A DNA stretch of 64,000 nt from Hyphomicrobiales bacterium (lineage in GTDB: Bacteria; Pseudomonadota; Alphaproteobacteria; Rhizobiales; Rhizobiaceae), in assembly GCA_024225445.1 (NCBI GenBank), contig JAAEMP010000144.1:32069-96068 (forward strand). Direction: 5' to 3'. The position numbers were made by a program, and so were the translations under genes. How positions within the stretch are numbered: the first letter of the stretch is position 1; the number at the start of each line of letters is the position of its first letter. Under the pieces are notes generated by a model. The model was not told the origin of the DNA. It saw only the letters and a list, made by a program, of their open reading frames with translations, and made no database searches. Shown piece after piece: positions 9,556 to 18,136 of the stretch.

Positions 9556-10086
9556 ATGACAATTTATGCGCTTGACGGTTTGCAACCAACTTTGCCATCC
9601 GGGTTTTATTATATCGCCAGTCGTGCGTCGGTAATTGGCAATGTGATATTGGCAGAGGATGTCGGGATTTGGTTTGGCGTGGTTATACGCGGCGACAATG
9701 AGCCCATAACGATTGGTGCCAGAACCAATATTCAGGAAAATTCAGTGATACACACCGACCCGGGGGCTCCGGTTGTTATCGGTGAAGGTTGTACAATTGG
9801 TCACAGTGCAATAATTCATGGCTGTAGCATAGGAGACAATTCCCTGATTGGCATGAGAGCAACAGTTCTTAATCACGCAAGAATTGGAAAAAACTGTCTG
9901 ATTGGAGCCGGTGCGCTAATCACCGAGGGCCAGAATATCCCGGATAATTCACTGGTCGTTGGTGCGCCGGGAAAAGTGATAAGGCAAATCGATAAGGCAG
10001 GTGAAAAGACCCTGGAAAATTCTGCAATATCCTATGTGGCCAATGCAAAAAGATTTGCCAAAGGGTTGGTCGAGTTAACTGCTTGA
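9556..10086 (+). CDS. Gamma-class carbonic anhydrase family protein (YrdA/PaaY type)
   Basis: 176 residues from ATG 9556, which has AGGAG 9 bases upstream; the in-frame extension from 9424 is rejected. The protein is a left-handed beta-helix of hexapeptide repeats (IGARTNIQENSVIH, IGEGCTIGHSAIIHGC, IGDNSLIGMRATVL). Its His residues in SVIHTD and TIGHSAIIHGC match the intersubunit zinc site of gamma carbonic anhydrase homologues. The NxQ and GAPGK features also fit. Whether it hydrates CO2 or acts as an acyltransferase-like relative cannot be told. It is monocistronic, divergent from the upstream gene, and followed by two hairpins. Confidence 0.88.
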   Translation: MTIYALDGLQPTLPSGFYYIASRASVIGNVILAEDVGIWFGVVIRGDNEPITIGARTNIQENSVIHTDPGAPVVIGEGCTIGHSAIIHGCSIGDNSLIGMRATVLNHARIGKNCLIGAGALITEGQNIPDNSLVVGAPGKVIRQIDKAGEKTLENSAISYVANAKRFAKGLVELTA

Positions 10087-10158
10087 TAAACTGGAAAAAA
10101 CCTGAATATTGCAATCGACTAATTTGCACGCTGTCTGATGTATATAGCTGAAAAAAAT

Positions 10159-10236
10159 GGAGCTGGTCCGGGGGACAATTGGACCAGCTCCTAACCCGGT
10201 CAGGTGGGACGGGAATGGTGGGACGCGACCGGGTTA
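10159..10236. terminator. Two adjacent perfect hairpins between convergent genes
   Basis: Arms 10159-10169 and 10181-10191 form an 11-bp perfect stem with an 11-base loop. Immediately after it, arms 10192-10201 and 10227-10236 form a 10-bp perfect stem whose loop holds two copies of GGTGGGACG (10203-10211 and 10217-10225). They lie between the carbonic anhydrase-like gene (+) and the BTLCP gene (-), so bidirectional termination is the likely role. Neither stem is followed by a long T run, so a different RNA-processing role is possible. Confidence 0.6.
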
Positions 10237-10282
10237 AACGAATACCATCGAACTTTGATTTTGTTGCGCAACACAAATGTTT

Positions 10283-10903
10283 CTAGCGTTCTAGTGACCC
10301 CACGATGCTGCGCCGAGAATCGTCAATGCTTTCCCACCTTCCTGAATGCCTGGATGACTGTCGCTTGAGATATCGGTATTCCGTATTGTTCCAGGGCAGT
10401 ATTTTATTGTTGAGATTATCCAATGCGTAATCAGCTCTGTCCGTGCGTACAGTTAACACCGCATGTCCATCGCCGTTGGGTAATGTCACTACCGTTATTA
10501 GAAGGCTGGAGGCTGGCCAGCCCTTATCCATAAGCAATTTTCGTTTCAGCAACACATAGTCTTCACAATCTCCGTAGTTTTTTGGATAAGCCCAGAATTC
10601 TTCGCGTTGATAAAACTCCAGGTCCGTTACCGGTCCTACCGATTGGTTTGAATGGCTATTAATTGCAACCATCTCACTCCATCTATTACGGGTTAGTTTC
10701 ATCGGTGTAATAAATGCCGATTTGATTGAACAATCCCTGACATATGACTTGCAATATTCAAAATGACCTATTGGTTGTGAAGTTCTACCCATTGTCCTCA
10801 TGTGGCTTATAGCCGAATTTGCCGCCATAGCAGTGTTGCCGGATAAGATAATCACCCCCAAAGCACTGACCACCCAAGATGTCTTAATAGTTAGCATCGT
10901 CAT
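10283..10903 (-). CDS. BTLCP family transglutaminase-like cysteine peptidase, exported
   Basis: 206 residues with a signal peptide (about 1-27, cut after NTAMA). The papain-like triad of the bacterial transglutaminase-like cysteine proteinase family is visible: Cys in NYGDCEDYVLLKR, His in GDGHAVLTVR, Asp in ADYALDNL. LapG, the c-di-GMP-controlled periplasmic protease that releases adhesins, belongs here. No LapD-like receptor is seen beside it, though a PilZ protein lies about 1.3 kb upstream on the same strand and an adhesin begins at 62.9 kb. GGGGAAG precedes the ATG. The substrate is unknown. Confidence 0.88.
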   Translation of the reverse strand: MTMLTIKTSWVVSALGVIILSGNTAMAANSAISHMRTMGRTSQPIGHFEYCKSYVRDCSIKSAFITPMKLTRNRWSEMVAINSHSNQSVGPVTDLEFYQREEFWAYPKNYGDCEDYVLLKRKLLMDKGWPASSLLITVVTLPNGDGHAVLTVRTDRADYALDNLNNKILPWNNTEYRYLKRQSSRHSGRWESIDDSRRSIVGSLER

Positions 10904-11508
10904 ATTTCTTCCCCAATTGAAGGAGTGAATATGACCGGAACAAATTGAGAGGGCTGGAATAAATTCGTTAGATTTTTATCAAACTTTAATTCAAATAAGA
11001 CTAAAATGTATTTCCTTCTCTGGAAACAGAAAGTTTGAGGAGAACTCAAGTTGAAGATTTGGATCACGTAGAAGTTTTATAACTTATTGAAAATGCTGAT
11101 TTAATTTTGTTTCAAGGTAATTGGGCAGTGATCGCGGCAAAAATGACCAACTGAAATATGGTGGGCGTAATATCGCAAAACAGGCAACATTCCCTGGTCA
11201 AATTTTTCTTTGCTAAACTGTGTCTTGGTAAAGAAATCACTGCCTCGACCATGAAAAATTCTATCTATTGTTGACTGATGCAGCAGTGAGGTGTCGGAAA
11301 TCATTATCAAATTTCAGGGTGGGGCCCCATTGGCTCCCAACCATCATTGAATGCTGCCAGCTTAATCAGGCAATAAAGTTCGTTGCCATTTGTTTTTACC
11401 GCATGGCAATACTCGACATTGAATAATCCGTTTGAGCAAATACTCAACTTGATTGCACTTGCGGTAAATAGCAGTCTGAAACAGATTTGATTTTTCTATT
11501 TCATTTAA

Positions 11509-11699
11509 TGTCCAACCCGAAACTCTGAGCAGGATTTGATTTTGCAGAAATTGTTCAATATCAAGGAGTTTTTCGCAGCACAGGGTGGTACCCTTTGCAA
11601 GAAAAAATCCACCGATAATGGGCAATTTATGCAAAACCCTACGGGCGAACCTGATTTTGGCTCTTTCGTCAAACCCTGCTCAGAGTTTCGGGTTGGACA
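11509..11699. repeat. 31-bp inverted repeat enclosing about 130 bp
   Basis: Left arm 11509-11539 and right arm 11669-11699 are reverse complements with a single mismatch (25 perfect bases from the outer ends, then one mismatch, then five more). The enclosed 129 bp include a small internal hairpin (GGGTGGTACCC) and one copy of the dispersed repeat. The layout resembles a miniature non-autonomous element or a large cruciform/RNA hairpin. No target-site duplication is obvious next to the arms. Confidence 0.75.
11538..11639 (+). repeat. Dispersed intergenic repeat, copy 1
   Basis: This stretch aligns without gaps over 102 bases to 21237-21338, with about 64 identical positions by hand count. The best conserved core is GCAAGAAAAAATCC with GATAATGGGC after it. 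Copy 1 sits inside the 31-bp inverted repeat, copy 2 does not. In one plus-strand frame both copies read similarly around KK-x-x-DNG-x4-NP, so they may descend from coding sequence, but neither is a credible gene. Confidence 0.5.
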
Positions 11700-12176
11700 C
11701 TTAGTCTATTCAAGAATTTCATCACCGGCTTCCACTACTATTCCACTGGCGAAAGCATGATTGTAGCGAGAACCGTCTCCGTGAATTACCGACTAACCGT
11801 TATTGGCGCCGTTACTGGCTTTCAAAAAGGCTCCAGACCCGGTTGGTGATTGCGACTATATCCTGCTGACATGATAGTGCTGGCGCGCGGGCGGTAACTT
11901 GTCTGCAGACCTTTACCGCCATTGTGTAATCCCGAATCTTCATCGCCTTCGTATTGCCGGCAATCACAGTGCCGCGAATCGAGGCAAAATGTCCGGCAGG
12001 TAAACGGTTCGGCATTTGCCGTGCCATCCATTGCCAAAGCATGTCGTCAGCCTGATGCGGGTTTCAAAATAGTTGCTGTGCGGTGCGGTGCCGGTGGCAT
12101 GGAATGCCGTTCCCGGTTCAGTGATGACATCCAATGCGCGAAACGACCCGGCATTGGTAATTCCAGCAAATCTGGA

Positions 12177-12800
12177 TTACGCACCCCTTGCCAGATATAA
12201 ATCCAGTGAATCTTTACTCTGCAACACTGCAAATTCAACAGCTATGCCATCATCAAAATGTCGAACCACCCGACCGCGCATAGTCCCCAACCAAAGTAAT
12301 GTTCCAATAGCAGGGCGAACATCGATTTCCAGTGCCGCTCCTGACAATGAAAGATCAATTATCCTGACATCATATCTACGCCCGTCTTCAAGTTTTATTT
12401 GTGAAGATTTTACCGTCGGCACTACTCGCTCGTGACGTCTGTCTTCCGCAAGATTTAGTTCATGTCGGTTGGCAAACCATGTTAACTTTGCTGCCATTTT
12501 ATCGCGTTTTTTATCAGTCGCCTTGAATGACATGGCAAATCCGCTGCCAAAATTGCGAATTATTTTCCCCTCAAGACGGCCAATGTGGTCGATATATGCG
12601 ATTACTTTTTCGCCGAGTTCACCAGAATTTGCAGTAATCAAAGAAGCGCTGCCTGGTGACATATCCTGAACCTGACATGCATATTCGTGTCGATTTTCCA
12701 ACATAAATCGCCCAAACAGGGTGACCGCAACGCGTTGAAACTGACGATCTTCCTCAAAGACTCCATCGTCGGGTGATGTTATAAGAGCAGGCGCGTTCAT
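12177..12800 (-). CDS. Tandem PilZ-domain protein (predicted c-di-GMP receptor)
   Basis: 207 residues from the ATG at 12800; an in-frame TTG at 12836 is the alternative. There are two PilZ domains. The second (about 110-205) has both c-di-GMP motifs, RRHER (RxxxR) and DLSLSG (DxSxxG). The first (about 18-100) has RQFQR but DMSPGS, where the final Gly is Ser, so it may bind poorly. No membrane segment or output domain is present, suggesting a diffusible receptor acting on a partner. It shares strand and neighbourhood with a PAS_5 protein upstream and a BTLCP peptidase downstream, but the gaps are too large to claim an operon. Confidence 0.85.
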   Translation of the reverse strand: MNAPALITSPDDGVFEEDRQFQRVAVTLFGRFMLENRHEYACQVQDMSPGSASLITANSGELGEKVIAYIDHIGRLEGKIIRNFGSGFAMSFKATDKKRDKMAAKLTWFANRHELNLAEDRRHERVVPTVKSSQIKLEDGRRYDVRIIDLSLSGAALEIDVRPAIGTLLWLGTMRGRVVRHFDDGIAVEFAVLQSKDSLDLYLARGA

Positions 12801-12903
12801 AATATTCCAGCTTTGATGTAGTTTTTCAATGACCAAACTACATCAAGGCTGGTTAATGAATGGTAAGAAGATTTCAATATTAGATTGCCTTTTTGGCAGC
12901 CAT

Positions 12904-13536
12904 TCAGGTTTTTCCTCCATCCAGCAGTGTTAAATGCCTGATTTTTCGCTTTCTATTCTGATCTGTTTTGTTATCCTTCAAAGTATCATCGCGCTGAAGG
13001 GGAGGAGATAGAATCGGACCATCGTTGCTGATTTCTTCGTGGTTTTGGGTTATTGGGCGAATTGACCTCAGTCTATGTGAAACTATCGGTTCTGCGCCAA
13101 TCCAGAATGCGGTTCTTTTCGGGCTGGATATGCCAAGGATACGGGTAGTTCCATCATTTATCGGTAAAAGCGGCAACAGCAGTGATTCATAATCCATGAA
13201 TCTGTTTTGCTCAGTATGCCCAAGATGACTGATTACACATGGGACAAAGTCGGTGTAGACATTAGTAATAGCCCGAAGCACATTGAAATTATCCTCTTCC
13301 TGCCAATGTACAAGGTAGCCCATTCCCTTAATTTCTTTCCCATACGCGGAACATAAACGGGTTCCTGCCAGACGATAAATTACGTATTTTGCTTCATGAT
13401 TGACTTCAAGAATGAATGTATCGCCCAATAATGAGCGGATATCACTGGGTTCGATTTCACAGCGACTCGGCGCTTGTCTTTCGCCTTTCAGGTTCAGCCA
13501 GTAGCTGTATAATTGTTTCGAACTTTCAAATCGCAT
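12904..13536 (-). CDS. PAS_5-family PAS-like protein
   Basis: 210 residues. The N-terminal 160 match the alphaproteobacterial PAS_5 family: a YSYWLNLKGERQAPSRCEIEP opening followed by a predicted alpha/beta fold containing FILEVNHEAKYVIYRLAG. The last 45 residues are polar and probably disordered. Relatives are single-domain cytoplasmic proteins of uncertain role, some linked to motility or cell-cycle control. AGGA lies 7 bases before the ATG. It lies about 100 bases upstream of the PilZ gene on the same strand, so the two may be co-expressed. Confidence 0.8.
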   Translation of the reverse strand: MRFESSKQLYSYWLNLKGERQAPSRCEIEPSDIRSLLGDTFILEVNHEAKYVIYRLAGTRLCSAYGKEIKGMGYLVHWQEEDNFNVLRAITNVYTDFVPCVISHLGHTEQNRFMDYESLLLPLLPINDGTTRILGISSPKRTAFWIGAEPIVSHRLRSIRPITQNHEEISNDGPILSPPLQRDDTLKDNKTDQNRKRKIRHLTLLDGGKT

Positions 13537-14145
13537 ATTAATATCCTGCTTGTACCAAAATCATCTGGTTTTTTTCATTGTCCCTGATTAGTGCCGAATT
13601 TGTCTCGAAATGAGACAAAACCAGATAACCAGATCAAGAGGCTGCTTTACAGCTAACAAACAGCACAAATCATGCCAGTTCCATGAGGAAGTGTATTGAT
13701 TCAATTTCAGATTGTGAACGAAGCAATGTGTTCACTTTTTCACCTATCAACGCAGAACTGGTGTTAAGGTTAACAAAAAGTTTAAGTTGTTCGTCACCAA
13801 TGGAAATGGAATAACGCTATCAGTTTCTAGATTTTTTGCTCGTGCCATCCACGAATTGAAGAATAATTGTGAACTGACTGGATTGGTAGACTGGCAAAAT
13901 GCATTACGCACTTGAGCTTGTGTTTATATCTCCGGGATGGGAGATTATATGGACGCGACAAAGCCCGGTAACCAGTGTCATCGTGACATTTGGTTCCGGG
14001 CATTTTTTTGGTTAAGAATTCTTGGGTTGGCTTTCACAAATTGTCGTTTATAGAGAAATTGATATAATTTCGTGTTTTGAAATGGTGAGGTCGCTGACCT
14101 GCAAAACGCTTCTGCAGACAAAAACGGCAAAGAGGATTGTCAGAA
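13537..14145. other. 609-bp gene-free region
   Basis: This lies between two divergently transcribed genes (PAS_5 minus, rhomboid plus). No protein gene is supported. The only strong structure is the hairpin and T run at 13963-14008, listed separately. The rest is AT-rich and likely holds promoters for both flanking genes, but I could not fix a -35/-10 pair with confidence. Confidence 0.5.
13963..14008 (+). terminator. Orphan Rho-independent terminator, possible small-RNA 3' end
   Basis: Arms 13963-13980 and 13984-14001 form GCCCGG/CCGGGC plus AACCA/TGGTT plus TGTCA/TGACA, with a one-base bulge, a small internal loop and a three-base loop TCG. A run of seven T follows at 14002-14009 after one A. 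No plus-strand protein gene lies upstream within 400 bases, so the terminator has no assigned transcript. It is 137 bases before the rhomboid start and could end a small RNA or a leader. Confidence 0.6.
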
Positions 14146-14832
14146 ATGCAAAAGGAAAATGATGCCGTAAACCCGCCGATATTTAATATTCCCAGGGTCG
14201 CTGTTATCATCATGTTCTTAATTGCGGTGTTTCACGTAATAAGAGTATGGATTGTACCAGATCAATACGATCAGGATTTTATTCTACTTTTTGCCGCAAT
14301 TCCTGCCCGGTATAGTGATCTGGGAGGATTGCTGCCATATCCGTTTGCTGCCTGGTATACCCCGTTAACCCATGCTTTTGTTCACGCGGATTTGGGGCAT
14401 TTGCTGATAAATCTGGCATGGATGCTTGCATTTGGTTCGCCGGTCGCCTTGCGCTTTGGGCCTGCACGCTATCTGGCTCTGTTCTGCTTCAGTGCTTTGG
14501 TCGCTTTTGCTTTTCATCTGATCACTCATCAAAAGGGGTTTGGACCAATGATTGGCGCATCCGGTGCAGTATCCGCGTTTATGGGAGCTGCGATCCGACT
14601 TCAGCGTGATGTTAAAAAACCGGTCTTGCCGTTAACTGAGAGTTTTAAAAATAGGGGATTTCTGGCTTTTGTCGGAGTTTGGTTTGCTATTAATTACCTG
14701 ATTGGCATGGAACCCGGATTAGTAACGGGTGAAGATACGCAAATTGCCTGGGAAGCACATATTGGCGGTTTTTTGACCGGTCTGCTGCTGTTCAAATTTT
14801 TTGACCCCATGGTCCCCGAAAATTCTAATTAG
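14146..14832 (+). CDS. Rhomboid-family intramembrane serine protease
   Basis: 228 residues from ATG 14146 (AAAGAGGA 10 bases upstream; a TTG at 14137 is too close to that site). Six to seven membrane helices. Catalytic Ser in GASGAVSAF (about S139) and His in WEAHIGGFLTG (about H205) give the rhomboid dyad, and HADLGHLLIN is the conserved helix-2 motif. It cleaves membrane proteins within the bilayer; substrates are unknown. It is followed at 74 bases by the CBS gene on the same strand. Confidence 0.93.
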   Translation: MQKENDAVNPPIFNIPRVAVIIMFLIAVFHVIRVWIVPDQYDQDFILLFAAIPARYSDLGGLLPYPFAAWYTPLTHAFVHADLGHLLINLAWMLAFGSPVALRFGPARYLALFCFSALVAFAFHLITHQKGFGPMIGASGAVSAFMGAAIRLQRDVKKPVLPLTESFKNRGFLAFVGVWFAINYLIGMEPGLVTGEDTQIAWEAHIGGFLTGLLLFKFFDPMVPENSN

Positions 14833-14906
14833 GGCCGAACTTGTATTTTGGTGTCAATTTGGCCAAAATGCAATTGGTTATCCCTGAAACAAGCGAGGAG
14901 TTAAGC

Positions 14907-15335
14907 ATGTCGGTAGCAACAATGCTGGAAGGTAAGCCCAGAAATATCATATCATCATTGCCAGATGATAATGTCGCCGTTGTCGTAGGGTTATTGGCTA
15001 AACACCGTATCGGAGCGGTTATCATACGTGACAAGTCTGGCAAAGTATTGGGAATATTGTCAGAGCGTGACATTGTTCGCGAAATTGCCCGCGAAGGTGC
15101 AGCTGTGCTGAATACGTCAGTATCCGGGTGTATGACCAGCAAAGTATTGTCGTGTACGACAGAGGATTCCATCAATCACGTTATGGAAGTAATGACAGAG
15201 AATCGTTTTCGCCATATGCCCGTGATAAACAATGGAGAACTGCTGGGTATTATTTCGATTGGTGATGTTGTTAAATGCAAAATCGAACAAGCCGAACAAG
15301 ATGCCCAGGATATGAGGGATTACATCACCTCATAA
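14907..15335 (+). CDS. Two-CBS-domain protein
   Basis: 142 residues from ATG 14907, with GAGGAG 6 bases upstream; the open frame extends further 5' but without a comparable site. CBS pairs of this size bind adenosyl nucleotides (AMP, ATP, NAD or SAM) and regulate partners. CBS1 spans about 8-66 (LLAKHRIGAVIIRD ... VLGILSERDIVR), CBS2 about 75-128 (NRFRHMPVINNGELLGIISIGDVV). Stand-alone CBS-pair proteins are common in Rhizobiales. The partner is not evident from context. Confidence 0.9.
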   Translation: MSVATMLEGKPRNIISSLPDDNVAVVVGLLAKHRIGAVIIRDKSGKVLGILSERDIVREIAREGAAVLNTSVSGCMTSKVLSCTTEDSINHVMEVMTENRFRHMPVINNGELLGIISIGDVVKCKIEQAEQDAQDMRDYITS

Positions 15336-15351
15336 AATGTTTTCAGCAGGG

Positions 15352-15681
15352 CTACCGGTTCTGGATTTGCCTCTTTTTTTTATGTCGTTTGTTGATCCAG
15401 ATGAAGTAGATATTGCGCGAATATATGAACAAACCCATTCCCTGGCCCAGTATGAATACTGGATCCATACGGTAAATTGCATATATCAGCAGCATTGCAC
15501 CTCCAATGAATGAAAAATACCAGAATGCTTCCGGTACAATGCTGATGCGGGCTTTTTCACTTACGATCCATTGCACGATGAAACGCATTGAGAACATAAG
15601 CTGAGCGCCAAATCCAACGCTTAACCATATCAACTCGGTTACCGATGTATCTGCCCACCATTGGACCAGTGCATTTATCAT
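15352..15681 (-). CDS. LAB_N-domain membrane protein (lipid-A-disaccharide synthase N-terminal-like)
   Basis: 109 residues with three predicted helices and the LAB_N signature: QLMFSMRFIVQWIVSEKARIS, then PEAFWYFSFIGG and YSRNIYFI. The domain occurs fused to LpxB in some bacteria and stands alone in alphaproteobacteria, typically next to a dolichyl-phosphate-mannose-like GT2, as here. It is probably a small envelope-glycolipid helper, possibly flippase-like; the function is inferred. It starts 39 bases after the GT2 stop, so it is co-transcribed. Confidence 0.88.
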   Translation of the reverse strand: MINALVQWWADTSVTELIWLSVGFGAQLMFSMRFIVQWIVSEKARISIVPEAFWYFSFIGGAMLLIYAIYRMDPVFILGQGMGLFIYSRNIYFIWINKRHKKKRQIQNR

Positions 15682-15720
15682 AGTGATCTTTCGATGAGTG
15701 ACTCCAAGACCAGCTTGTAT

Positions 15721-16458
15721 CTACTCTTCCGTGATTTCTGGTGCAATCGTTCTTTTCCGCAGCCATGATACACCAACAAGATCATACATCCCGATTAGCG
15801 CTCGATTGAAATTGTTATATTTCGACACACCGGCAAGACGGGCGCGGTCATTAACAGACACATATTTGCATTTGTAGCCATAGGTCTGGAACAAGGCTGG
15901 CAAATATCGATGGATAGAGGAGAAAAACGGCAGACGAAGGAAAGCTGATTTCCAGTATATCTTGATGCCACACCCGGTATCAGGGCAACCGTCCCGTAAT
16001 ACCCAGTCTCGAATCTTGTTTGCAGCGCGCGAAGCAAGGCGTTTTGAACCGGTATCTTTTCTGCTGGTACGAATACCCCCAACCAGCGCAACTTTATCAA
16101 TACCAGAGTTATCCAGAGGGTCATCCAGTTGCTGATACATTTTCGAGATATCGTGAGGGTCATTTTGTCCATCACCATCCATCTGGGCGATAACAGGAAA
16201 TTTTGCCGCCAGTATTCCCGTACGCAATCCAGCACTTTGGCCAGCATTGGTTAAATGTCTTATATAACGTAATTTCTTAGATGTTTTCCGCAATGAATTG
16301 ATTTCATGGATTGATCCATCATTTGAATTATCGTCAACAACAATAATCTCACCCAAAACATCTGGTGGAATAGCCTTAAAACTCTCCTCGACCAACCTGC
16401 CGATATTACCTTCTTCATTATAGGCTGGAATTACCAGTGATATTTTACTCTTTTTCAT
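15721..16458 (-). CDS. Family 2 glycosyltransferase (polyprenyl-phosphate glycosyltransferase type)
   Basis: 245 residues, GT-A fold. VIPAYNEEGNIGRLVEE opens the nucleotide-sugar site, IIVVDDNSNDGS follows, and QMDGDGQNDP carries the metal-binding DxD-like motif. There are no membrane helices, as in short dolichyl-phosphate mannose synthase-like enzymes. These charge undecaprenyl phosphate with a sugar that a GT39/ArnT-type enzyme uses outside the membrane, and the next divergent gene encodes such an enzyme. The sugar is unknown. Confidence 0.9.
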   Translation of the reverse strand: MKKSKISLVIPAYNEEGNIGRLVEESFKAIPPDVLGEIIVVDDNSNDGSIHEINSLRKTSKKLRYIRHLTNAGQSAGLRTGILAAKFPVIAQMDGDGQNDPHDISKMYQQLDDPLDNSGIDKVALVGGIRTSRKDTGSKRLASRAANKIRDWVLRDGCPDTGCGIKIYWKSAFLRLPFFSSIHRYLPALFQTYGYKCKYVSVNDRARLAGVSKYNNFNRALIGMYDLVGVSWLRKRTIAPEITEE

Positions 16459-16596
16459 CGGAATTATTAGTCAGTATTTTCAGGGATTTGTCGAATTTGT
16501 TTTTCATTGACTTGGAGCGGAGTTGATCTCATACACTTTGAGGAAACGCAAGTGCCCATGTAGAGTTCAGTTGCTTGCCTAGGGGAAAATGTCGGT

Positions 16597-18087
16597 TTGA
16601 CCACCACTTCTGAAAGCACAAGTATTCCAGCAAACCCACAATTGCAACGGCCCTGGGCACAAATCACCATTGCAGTTATGGCAATTATTTTGATTGTGCG
16701 ACTGGTTTCGCTGCATTTTAATACCACGGCCCTGTTTTTTGATGAGGCACAATACTGGCTATGGGGAAAGGAACCGGACTTTGGATATTTTTCCAAGCCA
16801 CCGGTTCTTGGCTGGACAATTGCCTTGTTTACAAAAATTTGCGGGTCCGACAGTGAGTTTTGCCTGCGCTTGCCTTCTTCCATAATCCATACTGGCACAG
16901 CTTTTCTTATTTTTCTCACGACCGCTCGATTGTTTGATGCTCGTACCGGTTTTTGGGCGGCAATATCTTTTGCGACGCTGCCGGGAATATCGCTTTCCTC
17001 AACATTGATTTCTACAGATGTACCTCTGTTGTTTTGCTGGGCGGGGGCATTGTGGTCATTTTTACGGATAAAAGAGAATATGAACTGGGCGAACACCATT
17101 CTGCTGGGGCTGTTTATCGGGTTCGGGCTGATGTCAAAATATGCCATGGCCTATTTCTTTTTGTGTGCACTCATTTACGCATTACTGGACAAACATGCGC
17201 GTATTACTGTTTTCAGCCTGAAGTTTTTGACTTCTACGATCATCGCACTGATTATCTTATCTCCAAATATCGCGTGGAATTTTCAACATCAATTCATTAC
17301 GGCCAGCCACACTGGAGATAATATCGGCTGGCGTGGCAGTGATTTGCATCTGGATAAAGTCGCGGAGTTTATCGGCAGTCAATTCGGGGTTTTTGGACCA
17401 GTGTTGTTTGCATTCTTCCTGATCGCTATGATCAGGTTTGTGCGTGAAGGGTGGGCCCCTGAACAGAAATTTCTGGTAATGTTTTCGTTGCCGGTTTTGG
17501 TTTTGATCACATTTCAGGCGCTGATGAGTAAAGCCTATGCCAACTGGGCGGCAGCAACCTATGTAGCGGCCAGCATTTTGATCGCGGATATTCTGATTAA
17601 TCGTGCGCCACCCATCTGGAACCGGATATCCCTTTCTATTCATGTATTCCTGTTCATGGGATTAAGTATCGCAGTTGTCTATTCCGCGCCGGGATATCTC
17701 ACACTTCCAAACGGTAAAGAACCCTTTGAACGGTTACAGGGATGGCGCGAAATTGCTGATGAAACCAGCAAAAAACTGGATGAATTTGAATATTCTGCGG
17801 TTTTAAGTGACCACAGACATCTGACAGCGGAATTGGTCTATACATTGCGCAACCGACCAGAGAAAGTATTTGCATTTCATCAAACAAACTCACCTCATGA
17901 CCATTACCAAATGACCAGGCCGTATCGCGGTATACCCAGCGGATCGATATTGCTGGTGACCCGCTCACAGAATATTAAAAAATATTCACCCTATTTTCAA
18001 GGTATCACCGCTCGGGGTACAGCTGAAATATCATCTGGAAAAATACGAAAACTGTGGTTTTTTCAATTGAATGATTACCGGAGATAA
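16597..18087 (+). CDS. Family 39 glycosyltransferase (ArnT-like)
   Basis: 496 residues, TTG start at 16597 with AGGGGAAA upstream; the nearby ATG at 16587 hits a stop after three codons. Around ten membrane helices. The GT39 catalytic acidic residue is in TALFFDEAQYWLW, in the first periplasmic loop, followed by GYFSKPPVLGW, which is conserved in ArnT/PMT-like enzymes. It transfers a sugar from a polyprenyl phosphate to a lipid or protein in the periplasm, most likely lipid A or another envelope glycolipid. It is divergent from the GT2 gene (138 bases) and adjoins the PAP2 gene. Confidence 0.9.
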   Translation: MTTTSESTSIPANPQLQRPWAQITIAVMAIILIVRLVSLHFNTTALFFDEAQYWLWGKEPDFGYFSKPPVLGWTIALFTKICGSDSEFCLRLPSSIIHTGTAFLIFLTTARLFDARTGFWAAISFATLPGISLSSTLISTDVPLLFCWAGALWSFLRIKENMNWANTILLGLFIGFGLMSKYAMAYFFLCALIYALLDKHARITVFSLKFLTSTIIALIILSPNIAWNFQHQFITASHTGDNIGWRGSDLHLDKVAEFIGSQFGVFGPVLFAFFLIAMIRFVREGWAPEQKFLVMFSLPVLVLITFQALMSKAYANWAAATYVAASILIADILINRAPPIWNRISLSIHVFLFMGLSIAVVYSAPGYLTLPNGKEPFERLQGWREIADETSKKLDEFEYSAVLSDHRHLTAELVYTLRNRPEKVFAFHQTNSPHDHYQMTRPYRGIPSGSILLVTRSQNIKKYSPYFQGITARGTAEISSGKIRKLWFFQLNDYRR

Positions 18088-18136
18088 TCAATGCATAACC
18101 CGACCAGATCTGTCCAGACAGCAAAGAGGCGTGTCA

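Larger units (their letters stand above)
10904..12176. other. Gene-poor region with repeats and degenerate coding
   Basis: About 1.27 kb without a convincing intact gene. It contains the 31-bp inverted repeat (11509-11699) and one copy of a dispersed repeat, described separately. A minus-strand open stretch at 11812-12054 shows a Cys-spaced pattern (RDYTMAVKVCRQ ... LSCQQD) that weakly recalls 17-kDa surface-antigen domains, but it lacks a start, a signal peptide and the upstream half, so I regard it at most as a decayed remnant. The rest shows no gene. Confidence 0.5.

Noticed and set aside
11101..11310. 69-codon minus-strand frame
   Set aside because: No start context, no domain, lies in a gene-poor region with repeats.
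11362..11634. 90-codon minus-strand frame
   Set aside because: Its N-terminal half is the dispersed repeat and inverted repeat; the matching frame of the other repeat copy contains a stop.
11812..12042. 76-codon minus-strand frame with weak 17-kDa surface-antigen resemblance
   Set aside because: Lacks signal peptide and upstream part, and the match is a short Cys pattern only; noted in the region entry but not called as a gene.
13940..14052. Short frame beginning ATGGGAGATTATATG
   Set aside because: It runs through the terminator hairpin and T run and has no ribosome-binding site; a non-coding explanation is better.
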